In this document: piece after piece, positions 13,490 through 25,237 of the stretch
Layout of the letters: every line of letters begins with the position of its first letter
Position numbering within the stretch: position 1 is the first letter of the stretch
DNA from: Leuctra nigra
Lineage: Eukaryota > Arthropoda > Insecta > Plecoptera > Leuctridae
Direction of reading: 5' to 3'
Length of the DNA stretch: 64,000 nt
Assembly (NCBI GenBank): GCA_934045905.1
Contig: OW203762.1
Coordinates: forward strand, 44,355,411-44,419,410
The notes under the pieces: generated by a model
The model's database searches: none
Seen by the model: the letters and a program-made list of their open reading frames with translations, nothing else
Told to the model about the DNA's origin: nothing
Program-made: the position numbers and the translations under genes

Positions 13490-14245
13490 CAGTGGCGTCG
13501 GAACCGGGGGGGCAGCAGGGGCACGTGCCCCCCCCTAGACGTCTGAAGGGGGGGCAAGAGTATCAATCTGCCCCCCCTGGCAACGCATAATATATTTTAA
13601 AAGGTCTGAATATCAAAAAAAATCGCTGCGCGGCATTGTTGTTACCTAATGTCATGTGAGAGTCTTCTTACGAAATTCAATTGATTTTGTTATTTTACAC
13701 CAAAATCATTTTAACACTGCCTAGAGTAATAAAGTTTGAGAAAATCGCTGCGGGGCATATTTATATGAACATTCCTGATATGAGTGAATGATTAACCTTT
13801 GTTTTCTTAAAATTAAAATAAAATGCACAAAAATCATTTGAAATTCCAAAAAAATCCGCTGCTCGGCATTTTAATGTGAAATGTCTGAGATTTAATTTCA
13901 TAATGCATTTCAAATTGGACCTATTGTGAATGTGAAAAAATGCGGAGATATTATCCAAAACTAATCACTTTTCAAGTGTATATTACCTACTTATATAATT
14001 TTATGACACGTTTTCCACACATATTTTTTTAATCACTTTTTTTGGCAGTCCTGACGTGAAGTGGATCGGATCCAATTTACCAACAAATAATGTCGTCCAT
14101 TTATTTGTTCAGAGAAAGATCGGTTTAAAAAGTGTGAAATCACGTAGAAACGCTCCAAATTCATTCTTGGAATTCAAAATGTTCCCGGGGCTGTGCGCCC
14201 CGGACCCGCATTGTGCTGGGGGGCCCTCCCCCCAACAAGAAAGCT
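13490..14245 (+). mobile_element. G/C-tract-rich interspersed repeat, copy 1
   Basis: It starts near CAGTGGCGTCGGAACCGG with alternating G and C tracts. Three spaced phrases of the form ATCGCTGC-GGCAT follow (near 13620, 13744 and 13855). It ends with CCGGGGCTGTGCGCCCCGGAC and a G/C-tract palindrome near 14180-14240. The final block matches, in reverse complement, 46320-46385, so this is one family present twice in opposite orientations. The superfamily is unknown and no transposase is visible. Confidence 0.6.
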
Positions 14246-14644
14246 ACTTGAACAACTTTGAACAAGAAAGCATTTGCACAGCAAAGTCCTTACATTATTG
14301 ACATTGGTTTACGATTAAGATACAACGAAAGAGTAAAACATATACATTAAAACTATAGATCACATTAAAGTTATAACCACAATTCCTGAAACATATTCTT
14401 GACATACCTAGATCAACTTTACAAAGTTCAAGTTTTACAAAGTTAGCAAAAGAAGATAAGTTGTTGGAGTTCTCCACAAGAACGAGATAAACGGCTATCT
14501 TCTGGCCGAAAACGAGATTTTGCCACTGAAGAAGATACAAAGGTGAACTTGCAAAAGACGAGAATAGAAATAATATCTTGCCATGACAAGAGACGAAAGC
14601 ATCACTGATAAGGATGAGTGTGCGTTACTCAAAGGGACAACTCG

Positions 14645-14844
14645 NNNNNNNNNNNNNNNNNNNNNNNNNNNNNNNNNNNNNNNNNNNNNNNNNNNNNNNN
14701 NNNNNNNNNNNNNNNNNNNNNNNNNNNNNNNNNNNNNNNNNNNNNNNNNNNNNNNNNNNNNNNNNNNNNNNNNNNNNNNNNNNNNNNNNNNNNNNNNNNN
14801 NNNNNNNNNNNNNNNNNNNNNNNNNNNNNNNNNNNNNNNNNNNN
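14645..14844. other. Assembly gap, exactly 200 N
   Basis: A run of 200 N. A round fixed size indicates a scaffolding placeholder rather than a measured gap, so order, distance and content across it are not known. The right contig edge starts inside a retrotransposon remnant. Confidence 0.98.
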
Positions 14845-15211
14845 TCAGTTCATAAAAAGTCACTTCACTAGGAATGCTCATCAATTGGCGGTAGCTCAAC
14901 ACAATCTAAAGATATTCGGGAAAAGTGTGTATTATAATGGTTCAAAAATGTTTAATACCCTTCCAAGTGCACTAACTTCGATTACTAGTTATAAATTATT
15001 TAGACAATTACTTAACGATATGCTAGTGAACGAGGCCCTGTATAGGGTTGATGATTTTTATAGTATGTGTTTTAACTTTTAACTGTGAATATGTATATTT
15101 GTTGTAAATTGACGAATCCTATGACCACAGAATGACGTGTATTTACATTTATGTATATGTACACTCTTACTGTTCTGGTATATAATGGACAAATAAAAGA
15201 ATTGAATTGAA
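14845..15211 (+). mobile_element. Non-LTR retrotransposon 3' fragment (C-terminus of ORF2 plus 3' UTR)
   Basis: The open frame to the stop at 15080-15082 encodes the kind of ORF2 C-terminus seen in jockey/CR1-type elements, including FGKSVYYNGSKMFNTLPS and a LFRQLL helix. The second retrotransposon in this window has a comparable segment (SYAGSQLFNHLP) near its own ORF2 end. A short AT-rich 3' UTR and a tail of AATAAA plus GAATT repeats (about 15192-15211) follow. The 5' part is lost in the assembly gap. Confidence 0.7.
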
Positions 15212-15469
15212 TACTCACAAGGCTGATGTCAGTTCGTCTTCCTTCGCGTGGTTCTACACTTATAAACAACGGGTTAAATGTTCATAAGGCTTTACTAAAC
15301 AATGTCCCCTTCCTTTTCCTTGGAAACTTGCAGATATAAGAGTCCTTGAATTGCGCAAAGTATTAAAATGAGTGGGGTTTAGATAAGATTCGTAGATTAA
15401 AAAAGTTAAATAGGGAGTAAATATGTATCTACCTTTCAGTGTTTTCTTGCCACTGTTGTTCAGAATCGT

Positions 15470-15605
15470 CTAGCAAGTTGCCACAAGTTGGACTTGAACA
15501 AAGGATTTGATCCCAGGTTCGATTCCCGTGACCGTTCTTCCTGACTGAATATTTTCGTGGTTTCCTCAGTCGAGAGACATGATAGAGAGGTACCCTACGA
15601 ATGGG
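15470..15605 (+). mobile_element. Possible tRNA-derived SINE fragment leading into the ATC array
   Basis: GGTTCGATTCC at 15516-15526 is a match to a Pol III B-box (GGTTCGANNCC). It is followed by the phrase TTTTCGTGGTTTCCTCAGT and then directly by the start of the second ATC array. A tRNA-derived head with a simple-repeat tail is the layout of many arthropod SINEs. The A-box is not clear and the left end cannot be placed, so this is tentative. Confidence 0.4.
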
Positions 15606-18841
<3,236 letters not shown>

Positions 18842-19449
18842 GTTTTGCACCGTTTTCAGAAGTGTAGTGAGAGAGAAATATGCTATCTCCTCTCCGGAGT
18901 TGAGTTGAGGACTTCGGACTTGGAAGTGATGTGCGACTTTTCTAACTTAGGCCAGTGATCATATACTTAGGCTAACAGACAGTTCCTTAATTTAAAAGTT
19001 TCTTCGTGACTTTACCACAGAGTCATTCGAGCTAATAATAATAATAATTAAAATGTATATTGTCTAATAATATTGTTACTTTCGCAGAGAAGAGACCGTA
19101 AATAATAAATTGTGTGCCGGCTGCAACCAGAATACCTAATTAACATTAATTTCAATAAAACATTCGGAAATATATTGCGAATAGTGGGAAAAAATAACGA
19201 AGTTCTAGGATGAGGGTAAAATATGAGTAAATTTAGTAGCCTTGATTGCAGAATTCAAGTGACCATGAAATAATCTGAAAGGTTTTGTTTGAAAAAATTG
19301 TTTCTGACATTTTGGTTAAGTCAGTCACTATACTTAAATTTTAGTATAAAAATTGTATTTTATATAATATACGGAACTAAATCAGTGATCGAAAGTGTCT
19401 TATATAATTAAAAAGAACAAGTAGCTAAATGCCCTAGAAATATTGAATA
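18842..19449 (+). promoter_or_regulatory. Upstream region of the 1883-codon ORF with candidate core promoter
   Basis: TATAAAAA lies at 19345-19352 and an arthropod-type initiator TCAGT at 19382-19386. The spacing is about 39 nt, slightly longer than usual. A second AT-rich element, TATATAAT, lies at 19361-19368. An in-frame TGA at 19444-19446 fixes the first ATG at 19450 if there is no upstream intron. The core-promoter call is weak because the region is very AT-rich. Confidence 0.25.
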
Positions 19450-22400
19450 ATGAATCCTATCAGCCAAACTCGGCATAGCCATCTGAGTAAAAACTTTAGA
19501 CGATTTGGAAATCAACATTTTGAAGAAAGGCAATACAAACCAGAACTGGATACACCCCAAAACTATGAACTTCATACGACCACAACCAGAAACAGAAGTT
19601 CGCTCTTTCGTGAGCCTCACGGTGAGCCTGAACACTCCACAGAAACTTCAAAGATCACAACACCCGGGTTCAGAATAGTAATAAAAGCATGTCACTCTCC
19701 AGAGAATATTGCCGTCTCAAGGAAGACTACGTGGCAACAGATTAGCCAAAACAATCAATGTCTTAATTACGAAAATGATTCACAAGCTGAGGTTATGTCA
19801 AAGCATGCTAATGTAACTGCCGAGCAACTGCCATTTCATCAACTCCAAACAGATATGGCAGAACTAGGGGACTGCAATCCTATTGTTATGCCAAATTTAA
19901 CTCAGAGACTGCTAAATATTTATTATGCTCCGAAATTGCAACTCTTTAAAGGCAAAAATATCTCTGCCGATTATAACAACGTCCATTTTAACCGAGTAGA
20001 AACTTTAATGACATGTCAGTGCAGTCCAAGCATTAGTCAATCAAAACTGAACATCTGCTCAGATGAGTCCCCGATACCGCAGGGCAAGGGTATGATGCCT
20101 CCACAGGGCAAGGGTGCGATGCCTCCACAGGGCAAGGGTGCGATGCCTCCACAGGGTAAAGGTGCGATGTCTCCACAGGGCAAGGGTGCGATGCCTCCAC
20201 AGGGTAAAGGTGCGATGCCTCCACAGAGCGATTTGATAAACTCTCCGAGGATGCTGTCAGAGCGTTATCGAGTCTACAGGCGCGAGTCTCTGGACATTGC
20301 TATAGGAGCTGAACTTTTAAACAGCAATGAATCCACGGAAGAACATGGGGCAGATTCCCTCGATTTGGCAATGGCCAATGAACGAAAACGACCACCGCCT
20401 AAAGACGAAAAATGGTATCATCAACCAACAAGGAACCCATATCCTGATATAGACTGTTCTCGTTCATCTAAATTTTCAGAAGATTTTATACAGGAGCATA
20501 TTTATGACGGTGAAGATAAAGGTATTCCATCTTCTAGAAGGCAACAGGAATTTGCAAAAGTAACCGAGCAAAAGCGCAAGCCGGTGAGAGGAATGGTAAG
20601 CACAAAATCAGTTGATACAATGAATATAAGCAATCAGGTTCTTTTAAATAATGGCAAACATACTGTAGGTCCCAAAGATGGGATTAAAAGCCCAATGGAA
20701 GCAAAAAATCGAGCGGACAACAAATCAAAAAAAGCTAAGAGCAACAATCATCAATCTCCCAATGATAAGAGAATTCAACCCTACTCCATAGATGCAGTTA
20801 TAAGTAAGAAAACACATCCAGCAGAAAAGGACAAAGCATCAGTTGGGACAAAGCCGAATTTAGAGAAAAATATCAAACAACGTGTAGATGCGGATCAAAA
20901 CTCTTCAGTGAGAGGTAAAGCAAAGCTCAATAATGCACGTGGAAATCCTGTTATAGCCCCGACAAATAATATATCGCCATTAAAAGAACAACAGAAGGCG
21001 GTGCCTGGTGGTTTGTCTGAATGTGTACAAGCACAAGGATCCGGTATGACGAGTGAGTGTGCGCATAAACTGAATCCTCGTGCTGCCTGCAACTGTCGTC
21101 AATGTGGACCACCGACGAAGCCACTGTGCCGTATCACTGGCCCAGATCAGCCAACACCTCCCAATGTTGGCAATAAGACGTGTCCTGATCACTGCTTGTG
21201 CAAGAGCTGCGTCGTTAGTAAGTGTCTGTTAGGGCGAGAAGGCACTACAACAAAGTCTGTCAAAGATTCATCGCGGAGTCAAGGCGACAGCAAGTCACCG
21301 GCCTGGCTGAAGCAGCAAAAGTCAAAGGAGCCACCACCCACAGAAGACAGTTTTCACTGGAGAAATAGGATGTCTCATGCGCCAAACACGCCAAGAAGTC
21401 GGGCTTCTATTTCTTCGGACGAAGACCGTGGAGACGAAGTCAAGGGAACAGCAAAACAATGTCGATGTGTAGCGTGCGGGAATGCTATAGTCACGAAAGA
21501 GAATCTTTGTGACTGTGAAACGAAGAAACGGCGCATTGCTTCTGCCCACGAGGGTGACATCGACGATTCTGGCGTTGTATTGCATTTCAAGAAGAGCTCC
21601 GAAAGATTCGACGCGAACAAAAGCTCGATGTGCATGTGTCACATCGGTCAATGCAAGTGCAACTTGCTGTCGGTTGAGAGCATCGCGGGGAGTGAGGACG
21701 AGTCCAACTTGAGTGACGAGATGCGTCCGTGGCCCGCGTGGTACCAGCAGTCAGCCCAGAGCTCGACCGACTGGTGTGACGGCGCCAGCGTATACGTTCG
21801 ACATTTTCATCCGGAGAATGTCGAAGGAGCTTATTGCCCAGAGGTCGACGTTTCCAAAATAATCAAGCAGGAAAGGAACAAGTCAAGGTCAGGTTACCAG
21901 CAAATGGAGAGTGGGAATTCAGAGATAACTGCCGATGACAGTCTAGAACAGCCCGAAAGAAGGAAGGAGGATCCATCAGATTTCAAGCAATTAGAGGATA
22001 AACAGACAATGGGGGATACTGAAATTTCGCAAAGACAGTCATCAAGTGAGAGTATCGATCGACAACCGAAGAAAATCGACAGAAGGTCTAGTACGAAACC
22101 CTCGATGAAAACTAATAATAGTGATGTTATGACGAACTATGACATAGGAGGACCTAATATGAACACTAATAATAGTGATGATATGACGAACAATGGCAAG
22201 GGGTCCAATATGAACTTTAATAATGGTGATGCTATGACGAGCTATGGCAAGGGGTCCAATATGAACACTAATAATAGTGATGCTATGACGAGCTATGGCA
22301 TAGGGTCTAATAGAAACTCTAATAAGAGTGATGCTATGACGAGCTATGACACAGGGCCTAAGAAAAACACTAATAAGAGTGATGCTATGACGAGCTATGA

Positions 22401-25101
22401 CACAGGGCCTAAGAAAAACACTAATAAGAGTGATGCTATGACGAGCTATGACATAGGGCCTAAGAAGAACACTAATAAGAGTGATGCTATGACGAGTCCT
22501 ACCATGAGCAGATCAAAAACAAATGCAGTGGTACCTCAGACTAAAACACTGGGATGTTCAATAAAAACTACCGGGAAATGCGATTGTTGCAATTGCAGCA
22601 ATTCAGATAAGAAGACGGGGTTATCTCAAAAGACACAATGTTCTTCAAAGACCACTGGGAAATGTAATTGTTGCAAATGTATTGCAAGTAATAAAAAAGG
22701 TTACATCTCGGAAAGAGTAGAGTTAGCGCCTCCTGATGACGAAAATTGTCAGCAATTGAAGAACAATATGCAGACGGGGGAACTGTCATCTCAGCAATTG
22801 AAAAACAATAGTATACATTCAGAAATGCAGACGGGGAAGCCGTCATCTCAGCAACTGAAGAACAATCGTATCCATTCAGAAATGCAAACGGGGGAGCCAT
22901 CATCTCAGCAACTGAAGAACAATCGTATACATTCAGAAATGCAGACGGGGGAGCCATCATCTCAGCAACTGAAGAACAATCGTATACATTCAGAAATGCA
23001 GACGGGGGAGCCATCATCTCAGCAACTGAAGAACAATCGTATACATTCAGAAATGCAGACGGGGGAGCCATCATCTCAGCAACTGAAGAACAATCGTATA
23101 CATTCAGAAATGCAGACGGGGGAGCCATCATCTCAGCAACTGAAGAACAATCGTATACATTCAGAAATGCAGACGGGGGAGTTGTCATCTCAGAGGACTC
23201 AATGTTCTCTAAAGACTACTGGGAAATGTGATTGTTGCACATGCATCGGAAGTAATAAGAAAGGTCACTGCGGTGACGAAAATTCCAAGAAGACACAATG
23301 CACTTCGAACACTACTGGAAAATGTAATTGTTGCAAATGTAAAGCAAGCCAAAATAAGCGTGATGGTTCGCCATTATTAGAGTTGGCTCCTCCTCCAGGC
23401 ACCAAACAATTAAATCATACTTCTGAAAATAACCGCAATAAAACTTCGCGTGGTCCAGAGTGCCCGTGCAAGCCGGGTTCAACAAATTATCAAAGAGATG
23501 GGAGTGAGAAAGACACGGATGTGATTGGAGACAAATGCACCAGGTGCGGTCGCGATATCAGCGCGAGTAGAATGAAACAATTTTGCGAGGAAAAAGAGCA
23601 AACACATCTTTCAAAGCCAGTGATGAAGTCTTCTGCTTCCGGCATATCCGAGACATCTGATAGCGAAGGCATGATATGGTCCGACCAGCCGAAAGAATAT
23701 TCTCGAAATCAGAGAAATGGAGAATATCTACAATGTGTCACAAGCAACAAACCGATGGAAATTAAAGAGAAGATATCTGTTGATCAGAAGAAGAGCAATG
23801 GTAGACTCTCCGACTGCGAGGCACAAAAGATGTCATATTTCATGCGAGACGCATCACCGTCATATGATCAACAAGTGTTTGACGTTCATGAGAGCAGACG
23901 CAACGTGTCCAAGGACTGTCGTTGTGCAGGGAACCCAAATTCAGAGTCAATACGGAGTGGACAACAAGTGCCTGTAGCCTGCAGACCTTCAAATCGCCGT
24001 GAACAAAACACATTTGGAGAACAAACCTTGGAGAACAAAGTGAGAGGAAAGTGTAGATGTTCACCAGGTAAATCAGGAGCGCCGTGTGATTGTTTACAAT
24101 ACGGTGAGAGACGAAACGAAGTAAACGAGGACCCTAGAGCCCAAAAACCGCCAGTAAGAAAGTACGAATGCCGGCCAGCTGACGATGCCTCCACAAACAC
24201 ACCTACATCATCCACACGCACTAGTACTGATGCAAGTACAAATACCGACTATGATGAAGAGTACGGCCATCTGTTCGATGAGCCATGCATTGATGAGGAG
24301 GACGATTCAGAGCGAATACCAAAACGATATGCAAGGTACGACACCGATGCTCGAGGAAATCGTCTCACCGACGAGGAGCAGCAGTATGACGACGAGGACG
24401 CAGAGAGATACCAGCGCCGCGTTGATTACAACAACTCACAGAGATCGAGGAGGTCGTTCCATCGCGATGACAGTCATTCGTCAGACTCCGCGAGGACTCC
24501 AGTTGACAGTCGCACACCGAACAGGAGACCGAGCTTTGAAAACGGCAGGAGGGATGTAGAAGCAGATTCTGGCGGATGGTTCGGTTCTAGAAGAGCATCC
24601 GAAGATAGCCGTGCGCCAAGAAGAAGGAGATCGAGTTTTGAGAACAATGGGAGGCCAATAGCAAGAGATGGTAGCCGGCGGTCAGGTTTTGGTGTTGAAG
24701 TAGCAGAACATGATCGTTCGTCAAGACTGAAGACGTCTCATATTGAAAACGACAGAAGCATTCGAAGTACTAATGGGAATAGAGATGAGAGAGAGAAAAG
24801 GCTAAGAGGTGGTGAAGACATCCAATGCCGTACGAAACATTCTGGACACAGCAGCGTTGTGGCTGGTAAAATGGTTCGTAGTTCACGTGACGGAAGTTGT
24901 ATTGCAGATAAACATGTATTGAGCAGCGAGAGGTCGATGAAGAAGTGCAGTCCACGTGTCCCTGCAGGCTACAAGGCTGTGTACGTCAGTCGCGTGAGGA
25001 ATGATTCCAGGTTGAGGCACAGCGACAAGTTTGCGGAGAGGTGGAGCAAGACGCACTCTACGGCGAAGTGCAAGAGAAGAGAACTCGGGAACTGGGATTG
25101 A
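19450..25101 (+). CDS. Large polar cysteine-motif repeat protein, 1883 aa, function unknown
   Basis: I do not recognise this protein. The frame is open for 5.65 kb without an intron, with an in-frame stop just upstream and TGA at 25099-25101. No signal peptide or membrane segment is evident. In order: six QGKGAMPP-type octapeptides (residues about 211-258); a Lys/Asn-rich part; Cys clusters (ACNCRQCG, CPDHCLCKSC, CRCVACG, MCMCHIGQCKCN; about 540-740); eight 17-aa NTNNSDAMTSYG-type repeats (886-1016); two TTGKCxCCxC modules (about 1040 and 1068); seven full 19-aa MQTGEPSSQQLKNNRIHSE repeats plus a partial one (1107-1248); two more TTGKCxCCxC modules (about 1256 and 1287); further CxC motifs (CPCKPG, CTRCG, CRCSPG, CDC; about 1340-1540); an acidic segment; and an Arg/Ser-rich tail. 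Three in-frame minisatellites (24, 51 and 57 bp) and maintained Cys spacing argue that it is translated. Metal binding by the CxCC modules is only a guess. It could be one exon of a larger gene. Confidence 0.75.
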   Translation: MNPISQTRHSHLSKNFRRFGNQHFEERQYKPELDTPQNYELHTTTTRNRSSLFREPHGEPEHSTETSKITTPGFRIVIKACHSPENIAVSRKTTWQQISQNNQCLNYENDSQAEVMSKHANVTAEQLPFHQLQTDMAELGDCNPIVMPNLTQRLLNIYYAPKLQLFKGKNISADYNNVHFNRVETLMTCQCSPSISQSKLNICSDESPIPQGKGMMPPQGKGAMPPQGKGAMPPQGKGAMSPQGKGAMPPQGKGAMPPQSDLINSPRMLSERYRVYRRESLDIAIGAELLNSNESTEEHGADSLDLAMANERKRPPPKDEKWYHQPTRNPYPDIDCSRSSKFSEDFIQEHIYDGEDKGIPSSRRQQEFAKVTEQKRKPVRGMVSTKSVDTMNISNQVLLNNGKHTVGPKDGIKSPMEAKNRADNKSKKAKSNNHQSPNDKRIQPYSIDAVISKKTHPAEKDKASVGTKPNLEKNIKQRVDADQNSSVRGKAKLNNARGNPVIAPTNNISPLKEQQKAVPGGLSECVQAQGSGMTSECAHKLNPRAACNCRQCGPPTKPLCRITGPDQPTPPNVGNKTCPDHCLCKSCVVSKCLLGREGTTTKSVKDSSRSQGDSKSPAWLKQQKSKEPPPTEDSFHWRNRMSHAPNTPRSRASISSDEDRGDEVKGTAKQCRCVACGNAIVTKENLCDCETKKRRIASAHEGDIDDSGVVLHFKKSSERFDANKSSMCMCHIGQCKCNLLSVESIAGSEDESNLSDEMRPWPAWYQQSAQSSTDWCDGASVYVRHFHPENVEGAYCPEVDVSKIIKQERNKSRSGYQQMESGNSEITADDSLEQPERRKEDPSDFKQLEDKQTMGDTEISQRQSSSESIDRQPKKIDRRSSTKPSMKTNNSDVMTNYDIGGPNMNTNNSDDMTNNGKGSNMNFNNGDAMTSYGKGSNMNTNNSDAMTSYGIGSNRNSNKSDAMTSYDTGPKKNTNKSDAMTSYDTGPKKNTNKSDAMTSYDIGPKKNTNKSDAMTSPTMSRSKTNAVVPQTKTLGCSIKTTGKCDCCNCSNSDKKTGLSQKTQCSSKTTGKCNCCKCIASNKKGYISERVELAPPDDENCQQLKNNMQTGELSSQQLKNNSIHSEMQTGKPSSQQLKNNRIHSEMQTGEPSSQQLKNNRIHSEMQTGEPSSQQLKNNRIHSEMQTGEPSSQQLKNNRIHSEMQTGEPSSQQLKNNRIHSEMQTGEPSSQQLKNNRIHSEMQTGELSSQRTQCSLKTTGKCDCCTCIGSNKKGHCGDENSKKTQCTSNTTGKCNCCKCKASQNKRDGSPLLELAPPPGTKQLNHTSENNRNKTSRGPECPCKPGSTNYQRDGSEKDTDVIGDKCTRCGRDISASRMKQFCEEKEQTHLSKPVMKSSASGISETSDSEGMIWSDQPKEYSRNQRNGEYLQCVTSNKPMEIKEKISVDQKKSNGRLSDCEAQKMSYFMRDASPSYDQQVFDVHESRRNVSKDCRCAGNPNSESIRSGQQVPVACRPSNRREQNTFGEQTLENKVRGKCRCSPGKSGAPCDCLQYGERRNEVNEDPRAQKPPVRKYECRPADDASTNTPTSSTRTSTDASTNTDYDEEYGHLFDEPCIDEEDDSERIPKRYARYDTDARGNRLTDEEQQYDDEDAERYQRRVDYNNSQRSRRSFHRDDSHSSDSARTPVDSRTPNRRPSFENGRRDVEADSGGWFGSRRASEDSRAPRRRRSSFENNGRPIARDGSRRSGFGVEVAEHDRSSRLKTSHIENDRSIRSTNGNRDEREKRLRGGEDIQCRTKHSGHSSVVAGKMVRSSRDGSCIADKHVLSSERSMKKCSPRVPAGYKAVYVSRVRNDSRLRHSDKFAERWSKTHSTAKCKRRELGNWD
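20080..20223 (+). repeat. In-frame 24-bp minisatellite, six copies (QGKGAMPP)
   Basis: There are six tandem 24-bp units encoding QGKGMMPP once and then QGKGAMPP or QGKGAMSP. Variation is mostly at synonymous positions (GGCAAG versus GGTAAA). It sits wholly inside the large ORF and keeps its frame. Confidence 0.92.
22105..22497 (+). repeat. In-frame 51-bp minisatellite, about eight copies
   Basis: The units encode 17-aa repeats of the form MNTNNSDAMTSYGIGSN. Early copies have Asn-Asn-Ser-Asp and Gly-Lys-Gly-Ser-Asn, and later copies Asn-Lys-Ser-Asp and Thr-Gly-Pro-Lys. The change is gradual along the array, as expected from stepwise unit duplication. Unit 2 retains two fewer residue matches than the rest. 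Confidence 0.88.
22768..23194 (+). repeat. In-frame 57-bp minisatellite, seven full copies plus one partial
   Basis: The units encode MQTGEPSSQQLKNNRIHSE. Five consecutive copies are almost identical at DNA level (the first differs by CAA for CAG), and the outer copies are more diverged (GEL, GKP). This is the usual pattern when expansion happens in the centre. Copy number is likely polymorphic. It separates two pairs of TTGKCxCCxC modules. Confidence 0.92.
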
Positions 25102-25231
25102 CAAGACATGTGGTGTTGCCAATGTAATCCGGTGGAGAACTGGGGAAGAATTTTGAACGAAGCAGACGTCTAAAAGATTCTTAGGTATTTTGTTACAATT
25201 GTTACTCGTATTTATAACTGTAAAAAATTGC

Positions 25232-25237
25232 ATTAAA
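25232..25237 (+). terminator. Candidate polyadenylation signal ATTAAA for the large ORF
   Basis: ATTAAA lies 131 nt after the TGA stop and is the first plausible poly(A) hexamer downstream. More distal AATAAA hexamers occur near 25672 and 25684. Confidence 0.35.

Noticed and set aside
22568..23188. 206-aa antisense ORF made of FLNVYDCSSVAEMMAPPSA repeats
   Set aside because: Antisense reading of the 57-bp in-frame minisatellite; the sense frame continues for 1883 codons, so the sense ORF is the gene.
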